Shown here: in pieces, positions 32,461 through 41,154 of the stretch
Position numbering within the stretch: the first letter of the stretch is position 1
Layout of the letters: each line of letters starts with the position of its first letter
Source: CAZIOH01 sp964540815
GTDB lineage: Bacteria; Myxococcota_A; Polyangia; Fen-1088
DNA length: 64,000 nucleotides
Assembly: GCA_964540815.1 (NCBI GenBank)
Contig: CAZIOH010000020.1
Location: 14,423 to 78,422, forward strand
Reading direction: 5' to 3'
Position numbers and translations under genes: made by a program
The notes under the pieces: model-generated
Database searches by the model: none
What the model saw: the letters and a program-made list of their open reading frames with translations, nothing else
Told to the model about the DNA's origin: nothing

Positions 32461-33143
32461 ACGCCATCGTCTTCGCGTATGGTCCGTACTTCGCCGTCTT
32501 CGGTTTTCTGGCGGCGCGCATGTACCAGTGGGGCATCCTGCGAAATCGGCCCGCGCCGTCGGTGGCGCCGGTGTCGCCGGCCACCGAGGCCGCGCTGGTC
32601 CTGGGGGTCATGACCGTGCTGGTCGGACACGTGACCACCAGCGTGGCGCCAGGAGCCATGCGGGCGCTGCTGTCCGATCCCGATCGGGTGGCGGTCATCG
32701 AGACCGTCGGCCTGGTGGGGGCCTTGCTGGTGGCCTACGGGGTGGCGGCGCGCCTGCGTCGGCGCGTGCAGGCCTTTCGCGCGGGCATCCCCTTGCAGGG
32801 CGGCCCCGTGGCGGTGCTCGCGCTCTTGCTGGTGGTCTGTCTGTCCGGTGTCTATCTCACCGTCTCGTATCGCTGGATGACCGTGTGGTACGCGTACATC
32901 TTCGTTCCCTACACCCGCTCGTTGGTGTTCATGGAGCCCCTCACCGACGCGGTGGCGGCCAGTCCCTGGGCGGTCCGGCAGCACACCCTCCTCATCATGC
33001 TGCTGGTCGCGGCGTGGCCCGCCTCCGGACTCTCCTTGGTCGAGCTCTTTCCGATCCGGGCGGTCGCGCGGCGTTTTGGCGAGGGCGCGGGCGCGCGGAT
33101 CGAGGGCGCGCCGTCCGATGCGGCCGCGGAGCAGGGCCGATGA
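32457..33143 (+). CDS. NarI-like membrane protein with only two histidines
   Basis: 228 residues, about five membrane helices, resembling the nitrate reductase gamma subunit (MTVLVGHVTTS and AVRQHTLLIMLLVAAWPASGLSLVELF align with the NarI ligand helices). NarI binds two haems b with four His. Here the only histidines in the whole protein are H58 and H176; the other two ligand positions are non-His. At most one bis-His haem is possible. It starts with a GTG overlapping the cytochrome c stop and ends overlapping actA, so it belongs to the ACIII operon. It probably exchanges electrons between quinol and the dihaem cytochrome (inference). Confidence 0.75.
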   Translation: MNAIVFAYGPYFAVFGFLAARMYQWGILRNRPAPSVAPVSPATEAALVLGVMTVLVGHVTTSVAPGAMRALLSDPDRVAVIETVGLVGALLVAYGVAARLRRRVQAFRAGIPLQGGPVAVLALLLVVCLSGVYLTVSYRWMTVWYAYIFVPYTRSLVFMEPLTDAVAASPWAVRQHTLLIMLLVAAWPASGLSLVELFPIRAVARRFGEGAGARIEGAPSDAAAEQGR

Positions 33144-33754
33144 GCACTTGGCCCGGCCGAAAGGCCTGCTTGGCGGCTCTCTCGCTGGTCGTCGTGCTGG
33201 CGGCCACCGGGTGTCCGGGCAAGCTCGGTGGGCAGCAGGGCCACGCCCCGGTTCAGCCGATCGCCTTCTCGCATGCGCTGCACGCCGGGCTCTACGCGCT
33301 CGATTGCCAGTACTGCCACGCGGGCGCCGAGCGCAGCCGACACGCGGGGGTCCCCACCGCCTCGGTCTGTCTCAATTGCCACGCCCAGGTCAAGGTGGAT
33401 GCCCCCGAGATCCGCAAGCTGACGGCGCTGGTGCGCACGGATCAGCCGGTGCCCTGGGTCAAGGTGCACCGGCTGCCGGACTTCGCGTTCTTCAGCCACG
33501 CGAGCCACGTCTCCGCGGGTCTCGTCTGTCAGACCTGCCACGGCCAGGTCGAGCGCATGGTCCGGGTCGAGCAGCAGGAGACCATGACCATGGGGTGGTG
33601 TCTGCGTTGCCACCGCGACACCCGCGCCGCGGACGCGCCGGCGCCCGTGCCGCTCGCCACGCTGGCCATGAACCACCTGACGGCCACCAACCCGACCGAG
33701 ATCCCGCCGCGCCACCTCGAGCCGCCCACCGACTGCTCGGGTTGCCACCGTTGA
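33140..33754 (+). CDS. actA: ActA, pentahaem cytochrome c subunit of alternative complex III
   Basis: 204 residues with five CXXCH sites: CQYCH, CLNCH, CQTCH, CLRCH and CSGCH. An N-terminal lipoprotein-type signal ends LAATGC. Paired FSHALHAGLYALDCQYCHAGAERS and FFSHASHVSAGLVCQTCHGQV repeats match the ActA/cytochrome c3-like family. ActA is the periplasmic haem wire of ACIII, taking electrons from ActB/ActC. ATG overlaps the stop of the NarI-like gene. Confidence 0.92.
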   Translation: MSTWPGRKACLAALSLVVVLAATGCPGKLGGQQGHAPVQPIAFSHALHAGLYALDCQYCHAGAERSRHAGVPTASVCLNCHAQVKVDAPEIRKLTALVRTDQPVPWVKVHRLPDFAFFSHASHVSAGLVCQTCHGQVERMVRVEQQETMTMGWCLRCHRDTRAADAPAPVPLATLAMNHLTATNPTEIPPRHLEPPTDCSGCHR

Positions 33755-33765
33755 AGAAGAGCGCC

Positions 33766-36700
33766 ATGCCCACCACCAAACCGAACCCAACCGCACCCCG
33801 AACCCCCGGTGACCCGCCCGCTGCCGGGCCGCGGTGGTGGCGTACCCTCGGGGAGCAGGCCTCCGCCGAGGCGGCGCGTGCCGACGAGCATGATCGGGGC
33901 GACGACCGCCTGAAGGCGCTCGAGATCGCCGGGACCGACGATGGCGCCTCCCGGCGCGACTTCTTCAAGGTGATGGGCCTGTCGGCCACCGCCGCGCTGG
34001 CCGCCTGCCAGCGCGCGCCGGAGCAGAAGATCTTGCCGTTCACCTACAAGCCCGACGAGATCACCCCCGGGCTGGCGCTGTGGTACGCGAGCGCATGCGG
34101 CGGCTGCGCCGCCCGCTGTGGATTGCTGGTGAAGACCCGCGATGGTCGGCCCATCAAGATCGAGGGCAACCCGTCGCATCCAGTGTCGGCGGGCGCCGTG
34201 TGCGCGGTGGGACAGGCCTCGGTGATCGGCCTTTACGACGCCGATCGCTCCCGCGGTCCGAGCGCCCGCCTGCGGGCCGGGAGCGGCGCGGCCGCGGGCC
34301 CGACCAGCCACCCAGTGTCCTGGAAGGAGCTCGATGCCGCGGTGGCCGAGGCGCTGGCGCGGACCGCGCGCGAGGGAGGCGCGATCCGGCTGGTGGTGCC
34401 CTGGGGGCTCGGCCCGACCGAGGAGGCGGCGCTCGATGGGTTCATCGATCGGTTCGGCGATCGCGCCGGGACGCGGGGCGGCGCCGCATCCCGGGGGCGC
34501 GACGGCGACGGCGCCGAGCCACCACGGCCGATCCACCGGGTTGGAGTCGTCCGCTTCGATCCCATGGGTCAGCGCGACGCGATCGCGGCCGCATACCAGG
34601 CCCTCTATGGCGTGCGCCTGGTCCCCGAGTACCGGCTCGACGAGGCCCACGTGGTCGCCGCCTTCGAGGCGGACTTCCTCGGGACCTTCGTGAATCCGGC
34701 CGCCCTCGCGCGCCAGTGGAGCCAGGCGCGCGCTCCGTCGCGGGCGCCGATGCTCCGGCACATCCAGATCGAGGGCAACCTGTCCCTGACCGGGGGCGCG
34801 GCCGACCAGCGCATCGTTCTGCCCGCGTCGGCGCAGCTCGAGGCCCTGGCCGAGCTCTTGCGCACGCTCAGCACCGGCGCTCTTCCGGGTGGCCACGGCG
34901 CCGCTGCCGATCCTGTCGGGCTCGCCCCGCGGATCCGGCTGGCGTTGCAGGCCGCGCAAGAGCAGTCGGGGCCGACCGGTCCCGCGGCGCTCACGCCCGC
35001 CACCCGCGCCGCCATCGGGGCGCTGGCCCGGGACCTGGCGGCCGCGGGGTCCCGTGGCCTCGTGATGTGCGGCAGCGACGATCCGACCGCCCAGCTCCTC
35101 GCCGCCCTGGTCAACGCCTGGCTCGGCAACGGCGGGACCACTGCGCGGCTCGACGCCGCGCTCGCGGTGCGGCCCGACGAGCTCTCGCTCGACGAGCTGG
35201 TGGCCGAGCTCGGCGCCGAGCGGGTGGGTGCGCTCTTCTTCATGGGAACCAACCCCGCGGTGGTCGACGCGCGCCTCGGAGCGCTGGTCGCGCGCGTTCC
35301 CTTCTCCCTCTCCACCAGCGAGCGCTTCGACGAGACCGCCGCCCTGGTCGACCTCCACGCCCCCCAGGGACACTTCCTCGAAGGCTGGACCGACCATCGC
35401 CCCAGAAGCGGAGTTGAGACCCTCGGGCAGCCGTGCGTGGCGCCCCTGTTCGACACGCGCCCCGCGACGGCGTCGCTCCTGGCCTGGACGGCCGGGGAGG
35501 CCGCGGCGGCCCCCACCGACGGGGGACACGCCTTCCTCGAGGCGCGCTGGCAGCGCGAGGTGATCGCCGACCTCGCTGGAGCGGACAGCCCTGCGCTCAC
35601 CTGGGACGCCGCGCTGAGAGAGGGCGTGGTGGTGCACCCCGTGCAGCCGATCATCTCGATCATGCCGATGCTCGCCGCCGCGCCCGAAGAAGCCACGGCG
35701 ACGCTGTTCAAAGCCGCGCGCCGCGCCCGACCCGCGCCCGGCGGCGGCGAGCTCGGTGAGCCTGGCGCGGTCGAGCCACCGGGCAGCGCGTTCGAGCTGG
35801 CGCTCTTCGCCTCGGTGGCCTTGCGCGACGGGACCTTGGCCACCGCCAACAACGGCTGGCTGCAGGAGCTGCCCGATCCCATCACGAAGGTCACCTGGGG
35901 GAACCACGCCGCCCTGGCCCCGGCGCGCGCGGCCGCGCTCGGCCTCGCCGACGGCGACGTCGTCGAGCTGCGCAGCGGCGGCGGGGCCAGCCTGCGCTTG
36001 CCGGTGCTGAGCCAGCCGGGCCTTCCGCTCTCGGTGGTGGCGGTGGCGGTCGGCCACGGTCGCAGCCGCGCCGGGCGGATCGCCGCCGGGCACGGGACCG
36101 ACGCCTGGCCCCTGGCCGAGGTGGTGGCGGGGCGCCTCCGGCGCGATGGGATCCCGGTGACCGTCGCCCGCGTCCCGGGCGAGACCAGGCCGCTCGCCCA
36201 GACCCAGACCCACGCGTCCCAGGAGGGTCGGGAGCTGGTGCGGCAGGTCAGCCTGGCCGCGTTCGTGCGCAATCCGCACGCGGGCGACCTGGAGGCGGGA
36301 AACCTGGACGAAGGCGCGCCGGGAGCGGCGGGGGCTGGGCACGCCCGGGCGGGCGGTCCACGCAAGCACCTCGGGCTGTGGTCGGGCCACGCCTACGAGG
36401 GCCACCGCTGGGGGCTCTCCATCGATCTCAACCGGTGCACGGGCTGCGGCGCCTGCGTGGTGTCCTGCTCGGCCGAGAACAACGTGCCCATCGTGGGTGA
36501 GACGGAGGTACGCCGGCGCCGCGAGATGCACTGGTTGCGGATCGATCGCTACTACGGCGGGACCCCGGAGGCGCCCGAGGTGCTGCATCAACCGATGATG
36601 TGTCAGCACTGCGAGAACGCCCCCTGCGAGACGGTCTGCCCCGTGGTGGCCACCGTGCACTCGAGCGAAGGGCTGAACCAGCAGGTCTACAACCGCTGCG

Positions 36701-37170
36701 TCGGGACCCGTTACTGCGCCAACAACTGCCCGACCAAGGTTCGCCGGTTCAACTGGTTCGACTACGACCACGGCGGTGATCTGGCGCGCATGGTCCTCAA
36801 CCCCGACGTGGTGGTGCGCAGCCGGGGCGTCATGGAGAAGTGCTCCATGTGCGTGCAGCGCATCGAGGAGGCCCGCGCGCTGACCCGCCGCGAGGGCCGG
36901 GTCCTCGCCGACGGCGACATCCGCACCGCCTGCCAGCAGAGCTGCCCGGGCGAAGCCATCACCTTCGGGGATTCCAACGACGCCCGCGGTGCCCTGTCGG
37001 AGGCGCGGCGCGACCCGCGCACCTACACGATCCTCGAGGAGATCAACGTGAAACCGCAAGTCAGCTACCAGGTGCGGCTCAAGAACGCGGGCGACCCGGC
37101 GGCCGCGGCCGGGGCAGCCTTGCCGGCCCCGATCCCCCCTGGGGCGGAAGGAGGCCGGCGCCATGGCTGA
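33766..37170 (+). CDS. actB: ActB, molybdopterin-fold/iron-sulfur fusion subunit of alternative complex III
   Basis: 1134 residues. A Tat signal-like segment SRRDFFKVMGLSATAALAA (twin Arg at 63-64) lies after a cytosolic-looking N-terminus. Residues about 100-860 resemble a molybdopterin oxidoreductase that, as in other ActB proteins, is thought to lack the cofactor. The C-terminal part (from about 885) is a ferredoxin-type subunit with four clusters: CTGCGACVVSC, CQHCENAPCETVC, CVGTRYCANNC and CSMC...CQQSCPGEAI. In ACIII it sits on the periplasmic side beside the NrfD-like subunits. It starts 11 bp after actA and overlaps actC by 8 bases. Confidence 0.93.
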   Translation: MPTTKPNPTAPRTPGDPPAAGPRWWRTLGEQASAEAARADEHDRGDDRLKALEIAGTDDGASRRDFFKVMGLSATAALAACQRAPEQKILPFTYKPDEITPGLALWYASACGGCAARCGLLVKTRDGRPIKIEGNPSHPVSAGAVCAVGQASVIGLYDADRSRGPSARLRAGSGAAAGPTSHPVSWKELDAAVAEALARTAREGGAIRLVVPWGLGPTEEAALDGFIDRFGDRAGTRGGAASRGRDGDGAEPPRPIHRVGVVRFDPMGQRDAIAAAYQALYGVRLVPEYRLDEAHVVAAFEADFLGTFVNPAALARQWSQARAPSRAPMLRHIQIEGNLSLTGGAADQRIVLPASAQLEALAELLRTLSTGALPGGHGAAADPVGLAPRIRLALQAAQEQSGPTGPAALTPATRAAIGALARDLAAAGSRGLVMCGSDDPTAQLLAALVNAWLGNGGTTARLDAALAVRPDELSLDELVAELGAERVGALFFMGTNPAVVDARLGALVARVPFSLSTSERFDETAALVDLHAPQGHFLEGWTDHRPRSGVETLGQPCVAPLFDTRPATASLLAWTAGEAAAAPTDGGHAFLEARWQREVIADLAGADSPALTWDAALREGVVVHPVQPIISIMPMLAAAPEEATATLFKAARRARPAPGGGELGEPGAVEPPGSAFELALFASVALRDGTLATANNGWLQELPDPITKVTWGNHAALAPARAAALGLADGDVVELRSGGGASLRLPVLSQPGLPLSVVAVAVGHGRSRAGRIAAGHGTDAWPLAEVVAGRLRRDGIPVTVARVPGETRPLAQTQTHASQEGRELVRQVSLAAFVRNPHAGDLEAGNLDEGAPGAAGAGHARAGGPRKHLGLWSGHAYEGHRWGLSIDLNRCTGCGACVVSCSAENNVPIVGETEVRRRREMHWLRIDRYYGGTPEAPEVLHQPMMCQHCENAPCETVCPVVATVHSSEGLNQQVYNRCVGTRYCANNCPTKVRRFNWFDYDHGGDLARMVLNPDVVVRSRGVMEKCSMCVQRIEEARALTRREGRVLADGDIRTACQQSCPGEAITFGDSNDARGALSEARRDPRTYTILEEINVKPQVSYQVRLKNAGDPAAAAGAALPAPIPPGAEGGRRHG

Positions 37171-38584
37171 GCACGGCAGCTTGTCGGCCCTGCGCGAGCC
37201 GCTGATCTCCGAGCCACGTACGCTCGGCGGCATCACCGACGACATCCTCGGTCAGATGCAGAGCCGGCCTACCGCCCGCTGGTGGATCGCGTTCGGCGTC
37301 GCGGCCTCGTTGCTGGTGCTGGGGATCGGCTCGGTCACCTACGAGATCCTCACCGGCATCGGGGTGTGGGGCCTCAACCGCACGGTCGGCTGGGCCTTCG
37401 ACATCACGAACTTCGTGTTCTGGGTCGGCATTGGCCACGCCGGGACGCTGATCTCCGCCATCCTCTTCCTGTTCAGGCAGAAGTGGCGCACCAGCATCAA
37501 CCGATCGGCCGAGGCCATGACCCTGTTCGCGGTCATGTGCGCCGGGGTGTTCCCGCTCATCCACATGGGCCGCCCGTGGGTGGGGTTCTTCGTGTTCCCG
37601 TATCCCAACGATCGCGGTCCCCTGTGGGTGAACTTCCGGTCGCCGCTGCTCTGGGACGTGTTCGCCATCAGCACCTACTTCACGGTCTCGGCGGTCTTCT
37701 GGTACGTGGGGCTGATCCCGGATCTCGCCACCGTGCGCGATCGCCTGGCGGCCGGCATGAAGAAGCGCATCTTCTCGGTGCTGTCCTTCGGCTGGACCGG
37801 CTCGGCGCGCATCTGGGCCCGCTACGAGACGCTCTACATGCTGCTGGCGGGCCTGGCGACCCCGCTCGTGCTGTCGGTGCACACCATCGTCTCGATGGAC
37901 TTCGCCACCTCGGTCATTCCGGGCTGGCACACGACGATCTTTCCACCGTACTTCGTGGCGGGCGCGGTCTTCAGCGGATTCGCGATGGTGCTCACCCTGA
38001 TGATCGTGGCCCGCAGGGTGATGGGCTTCGAGCACCTCATCACCATCCGCCACCTCGAGAACATGGCCAAGATCATCATCGTGACCGGGGGCATCGTGGG
38101 CCTGGCCTACGGCACCGAGTTCTTCATCGCCTGGTTCTCCGGCAACGCCTACGAGCGCTTCGCCTTCATCAACCGCGCCACGGGACCTTTCGCCTGGGCG
38201 TACTGGATCATGGTGAGCTGCAACGTGATCTCGCCTCAGCTGCTGTGGTTCAAGCGCCTGCGCACCTCGGTCCCGGTCCTCTTCGTGCTCTCGCTGGTGA
38301 TCAACGTCGGGATGTGGTTCGAGCGCTTCGTCATCATCGTCACCTCCCTGCACCGCGACTTCCTGCCCTCGAGCTGGGCCAGCTATTCGCCGACCCGGTT
38401 CGAGGTGTTCACCCTGATCGGGAGCTTCGGGCTGTTCTTCACGCTCTTCCTGCTGTTCGTGCGGGTGCTGCCGGTCATCTCGATCGGCGAGGTCAAGAGC
38501 GTTCTGGGGTTCGCCCGCGCCGCGACCAAGGCGCCCCCCGCCCCCGCGCACCCGGCGCCGGCCCGCACCCGGGAGGTGGCGTGA
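37163..38584 (+). CDS. actC: ActC, NrfD-like quinol-binding membrane subunit of alternative complex III
   Basis: 473 residues with about ten membrane helices. GIGVWGLNRTVGWAFDITNFVFWVGIGHAGTLISAIL, LIHMGRPWVGFF and LWVNFRSPLLWDVFAISTYF are strongly conserved NrfD/ActC signatures. The protein carries the quinol oxidation site and is thought to take part in proton translocation. The start overlaps actB; the stop shares a base with actD (TGATG). Confidence 0.94.
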   Translation: MAEHGSLSALREPLISEPRTLGGITDDILGQMQSRPTARWWIAFGVAASLLVLGIGSVTYEILTGIGVWGLNRTVGWAFDITNFVFWVGIGHAGTLISAILFLFRQKWRTSINRSAEAMTLFAVMCAGVFPLIHMGRPWVGFFVFPYPNDRGPLWVNFRSPLLWDVFAISTYFTVSAVFWYVGLIPDLATVRDRLAAGMKKRIFSVLSFGWTGSARIWARYETLYMLLAGLATPLVLSVHTIVSMDFATSVIPGWHTTIFPPYFVAGAVFSGFAMVLTLMIVARRVMGFEHLITIRHLENMAKIIIVTGGIVGLAYGTEFFIAWFSGNAYERFAFINRATGPFAWAYWIMVSCNVISPQLLWFKRLRTSVPVLFVLSLVINVGMWFERFVIIVTSLHRDFLPSSWASYSPTRFEVFTLIGSFGLFFTLFLLFVRVLPVISIGEVKSVLGFARAATKAPPAPAHPAPARTREVA

Positions 38585-39087
38585 TGTCCAGGCTCGTCGC
38601 CACCTTCACCGACGAGGCGGGGCTCCTGGCGGCCACCCGCGCCGCCCGGGCCGCCGGGGTCCCCATCGACGACGCCTACACGCCATACGCGGTGCACGGC
38701 CTCGACGAGGCCATGGGGCTTCGCCGCTCGCGCCTCACCTGGGTGTGCTTCGCCGCCGGGATCACCGGCGCCACCGTCGCGCTCGGGTTTCAGCTGTGGA
38801 CGTCGGTCGTGAGCTGGCCGCTCAACGTGGGGGGCAAGCCCTTCGCGTCGGTCCCGGCCTTCATCCCGGTCACCTTCGAGCTGACCGTGCTCTCGGCGGC
38901 CCTGGTCAGCGCGGCCACCTTCCTGCTGCGGTCGCACCTCGGCCCTGGCCGGCGGGTGGTGCCGCTCCCGCGGGTCACCGACGACAGGTTCACCCTGGTC
39001 CTCGGGGATGGCGGGGAGAGCGCCCGGCGGCTGATGCGCGAGGCGGGGGCCGAGGAGATCCAGAGCACCGGCGGAGGGACGTCGTGA
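38584..39087 (+). CDS. actD: ActD, alternative complex III subunit (DUF3341)
   Basis: 167 residues. Two central membrane helices (LTWVCFAAGITGATVALGFQLW; FIPVTFELTVLSAALVSAATFLL) flank the conserved NVGGKPFASVPAFIPVTFE segment. The N-terminal ferredoxin-like fold (VATFTDEAGLLAATRAARAAG..DAYTPYAVHG) is typical of ActD. It is a structural subunit and has no cofactor motif. It overlaps actE (GTGA). Confidence 0.92.
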   Translation: MSRLVATFTDEAGLLAATRAARAAGVPIDDAYTPYAVHGLDEAMGLRRSRLTWVCFAAGITGATVALGFQLWTSVVSWPLNVGGKPFASVPAFIPVTFELTVLSAALVSAATFLLRSHLGPGRRVVPLPRVTDDRFTLVLGDGGESARRLMREAGAEEIQSTGGGTS

Positions 39088-39740
39088 GATCGCTGGTGAT
39101 GGTCGTGGGCGTCGTCGTGGGCATGGGCGCGGCGTCGGCGCTGCTGACCGGATGTGACGACGATCCGACCGTTCCGAACCTCGAGTACATGCCCGACATG
39201 GTCTCGTCGGTCGCGTACGATTCGTTCGCTCCCAATCCCAACACCCGCGACGGGCGGACCCTGCTGGCCCCGCCGCCCGGGACCGTCCCGCGCGGTTACC
39301 AGCCCTTCCACTTCACAGCGGGACCAGCCGAGGCGGCGCGGGCCGGCCGCGAGCTCACGAACCCGATGCCCGACGTGCCGCTGGTCCGGCAGCGCGGGGA
39401 GATCGCCTTCCAGCGCTGGTGCTCGCCGTGTCACGGCCACGAGGGCCAGGCGGACGGGCTCGTGACCCGGAAGTTCCCGCGGCCGCCGTCCCTCACGGCC
39501 GAGCACGCCCGCAACCTCCCCGACGGCCAGCTGTTCCACATCGTCACCTTTGGACAGGGTGTGATGCCCGCCTACGGGGCCCAGGTGATGGACGTCGATC
39601 GCTGGAAGATCGTGCGATTCGTGCGCCGGATGCAGGCCGATGCCAGGCCGGGCGCCGCGCTGGGCCCTCCACTGCCGGTACCCACGTCGCCTCCCGCGCC
39701 ACCCGCGGCGGCGCCCCCCGCGGGAGACACCAGACCATGA
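39084..39740 (+). CDS. actE: ActE, monohaem cytochrome c lipoprotein of alternative complex III
   Basis: 218 residues from a GTG. Lipobox LLTGC is followed by the ActE block MPDMVSSVAYDSFAPNPNTRDGRTLLAPPPGTVPRGYQPF. The haem site is CSPCH, with a Met ligand likely in GQGVMPAYGAQV. A Pro-rich tail ends the protein. It hands electrons from ActA to the terminal oxidase or to a soluble cytochrome. It overlaps actF by 4 bases. Confidence 0.92.
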   Translation: MRSLVMVVGVVVGMGAASALLTGCDDDPTVPNLEYMPDMVSSVAYDSFAPNPNTRDGRTLLAPPPGTVPRGYQPFHFTAGPAEAARAGRELTNPMPDVPLVRQRGEIAFQRWCSPCHGHEGQADGLVTRKFPRPPSLTAEHARNLPDGQLFHIVTFGQGVMPAYGAQVMDVDRWKIVRFVRRMQADARPGAALGPPLPVPTSPPAPPAAAPPAGDTRP

Positions 39741-40948
39741 TCAACCCAGGGCCGACTCCCACCTCGAGCGTCACCACCTCCACCTCCACCTCCACCTCGA
39801 CGCGCAGCTTCGCGCGTGTTCAGGTCGGCGCCCTCGCGGTGGCTCTCGCCGGCTTCACCGCGCTCGCCGTCGGCATGGTGTTCGAGCCCGCGCGGGCCTT
39901 CAGCAACCTGCTGGTGGGTGCCTACCTGGTGCTGGGGCTGTCGGCGGGGGGGGGGGTCCTGCTGTCGCTCATGGCGGTCGCCAACGCGGGCTGGGCGGTG
40001 GTGCTCAAGCGAATCTTCGAGGCCTTCGGCGCGTTCTTGCCGTTCGCGGCCGCCCTGCTCCTCGCCGCCACCATCCCCGGCATGCGGGTTCTTTACGCCT
40101 GGGCCCGGCCGGCGGCCCACGCCGATCCCTTGCTCGTGGCCAAGGCCGCGTTCCTGAACGCGCCGTTCTTCATGCTGCGGATGGGCGCCATCCTCGCCAT
40201 CTGGATGGCGTTCGCGACCGCGCTGCGCCGGGCCTCGCTGCGCCAGGATCTGACGGGAGATCCCGCCGAGACCCGCCGGACCGTGCGGCTCGCCGCCGGC
40301 TTCCTGGTCGCCTTCGCGATCACCGGGTGCCTCGCCGCCTTCGACTGGATCATGACCCTCGAGCCTCACTGGTTCAGCACCATCTTCGGCTTTTACAACC
40401 TCGCCGGCATCCTGGTGTCGACGGTCTCCGCGGTCGCCGTTGCGGCCATCCTGCTGGAGCGCGCCGGGGTCCTGCCCGAGCTCGCGCCTGCGCACCTGCA
40501 CGATCTCGGCAAGTTGATGATCTCCTTCGCCACCTTCTGGGCCTATCAGTGGCTGAGCCAGTTCCTGCTCATCTGGTACTCGAACATCCCCGAGGAGACC
40601 GCCTACTTCGAGCTGCGGTGGCAGGGTGGGTGGATGCCCGTCTGGGCGACGAACCTCGTGCTCGGGTGGCTCCTGCCCTTCCTCTTGCTCTTGCCTCGCC
40701 CGGTCAAGCGCGATCCGCGGCGCTTGCTGCCGATCGCGCTCCTCCTCGTCTTCGCGCGCTGGCTCGACATCTGGCTCATGGTGTTGCCGTCGAACTTCCC
40801 CGACCGTCCCTGGCCCGGGCTGCTCGAGCTCGCCGGTCTCGCCGGCCCGGTCGGCCTCTTCGTCTTCATGGTCGCCCGCACATTCCAGCGCGTCCCCCTC
40901 CTCGCCCGCCGCGATCCCTACTTCGTCGAGAGCGTCCACCATACGTGA
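39737..40948 (+). CDS. actF: ActF, NrfD-like membrane subunit of alternative complex III
   Basis: 403 residues, about ten membrane helices. ITGCLAAFDWIMTLEPHWFSTIFGFYNLAG, LMISFATFWAYQWLSQFLLIWYSNIPEETAYF and ARWLDIWLMVLPS are diagnostic of ActF. It pairs with ActC in the membrane. A short Ser/Thr repeat (TSSVTTSTSTSTSTRS) at the N-terminus is encoded by a simple CCACCT-type repeat. It is the last act gene; ActG is not found. Confidence 0.93.
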   Translation: MINPGPTPTSSVTTSTSTSTSTRSFARVQVGALAVALAGFTALAVGMVFEPARAFSNLLVGAYLVLGLSAGGGVLLSLMAVANAGWAVVLKRIFEAFGAFLPFAAALLLAATIPGMRVLYAWARPAAHADPLLVAKAAFLNAPFFMLRMGAILAIWMAFATALRRASLRQDLTGDPAETRRTVRLAAGFLVAFAITGCLAAFDWIMTLEPHWFSTIFGFYNLAGILVSTVSAVAVAAILLERAGVLPELAPAHLHDLGKLMISFATFWAYQWLSQFLLIWYSNIPEETAYFELRWQGGWMPVWATNLVLGWLLPFLLLLPRPVKRDPRRLLPIALLLVFARWLDIWLMVLPSNFPDRPWPGLLELAGLAGPVGLFVFMVARTFQRVPLLARRDPYFVESVHHT

Positions 40949-41029
40949 TCGCGGCTTCGCCGCTCGCGGGCAGGGGAGGACCCCACCCGCGGGCCCCTCC
41001 CGCGGAGGACGAGAGGCGGGCCCGGATCT

Positions 41030-41061
41030 GCTTTGCCAATGTCTTCTCCGGTTGGCAAAGC
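41030..41061. terminator. Hairpin between actF and the convergent oxidoreductase gene
   Basis: GCTTTGCCAA (41030-41039) and TTGGCAAAGC (41052-41061) form a perfect 10-bp stem with a 12-nt loop, 82 bp after actF and 94 bp before the stop of the convergent gene. It is a likely transcription end structure; no T-tract follows. Confidence 0.5.
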
Positions 41062-41154
41062 CAACCTTCGATCAACCACTCGAACCGCGCGATCCTCGCG
41101 AGTTCCTCTGACTCTCGAATCAGGCGAGTCAAGAGCGGCCCGGCCCCGATTCAA

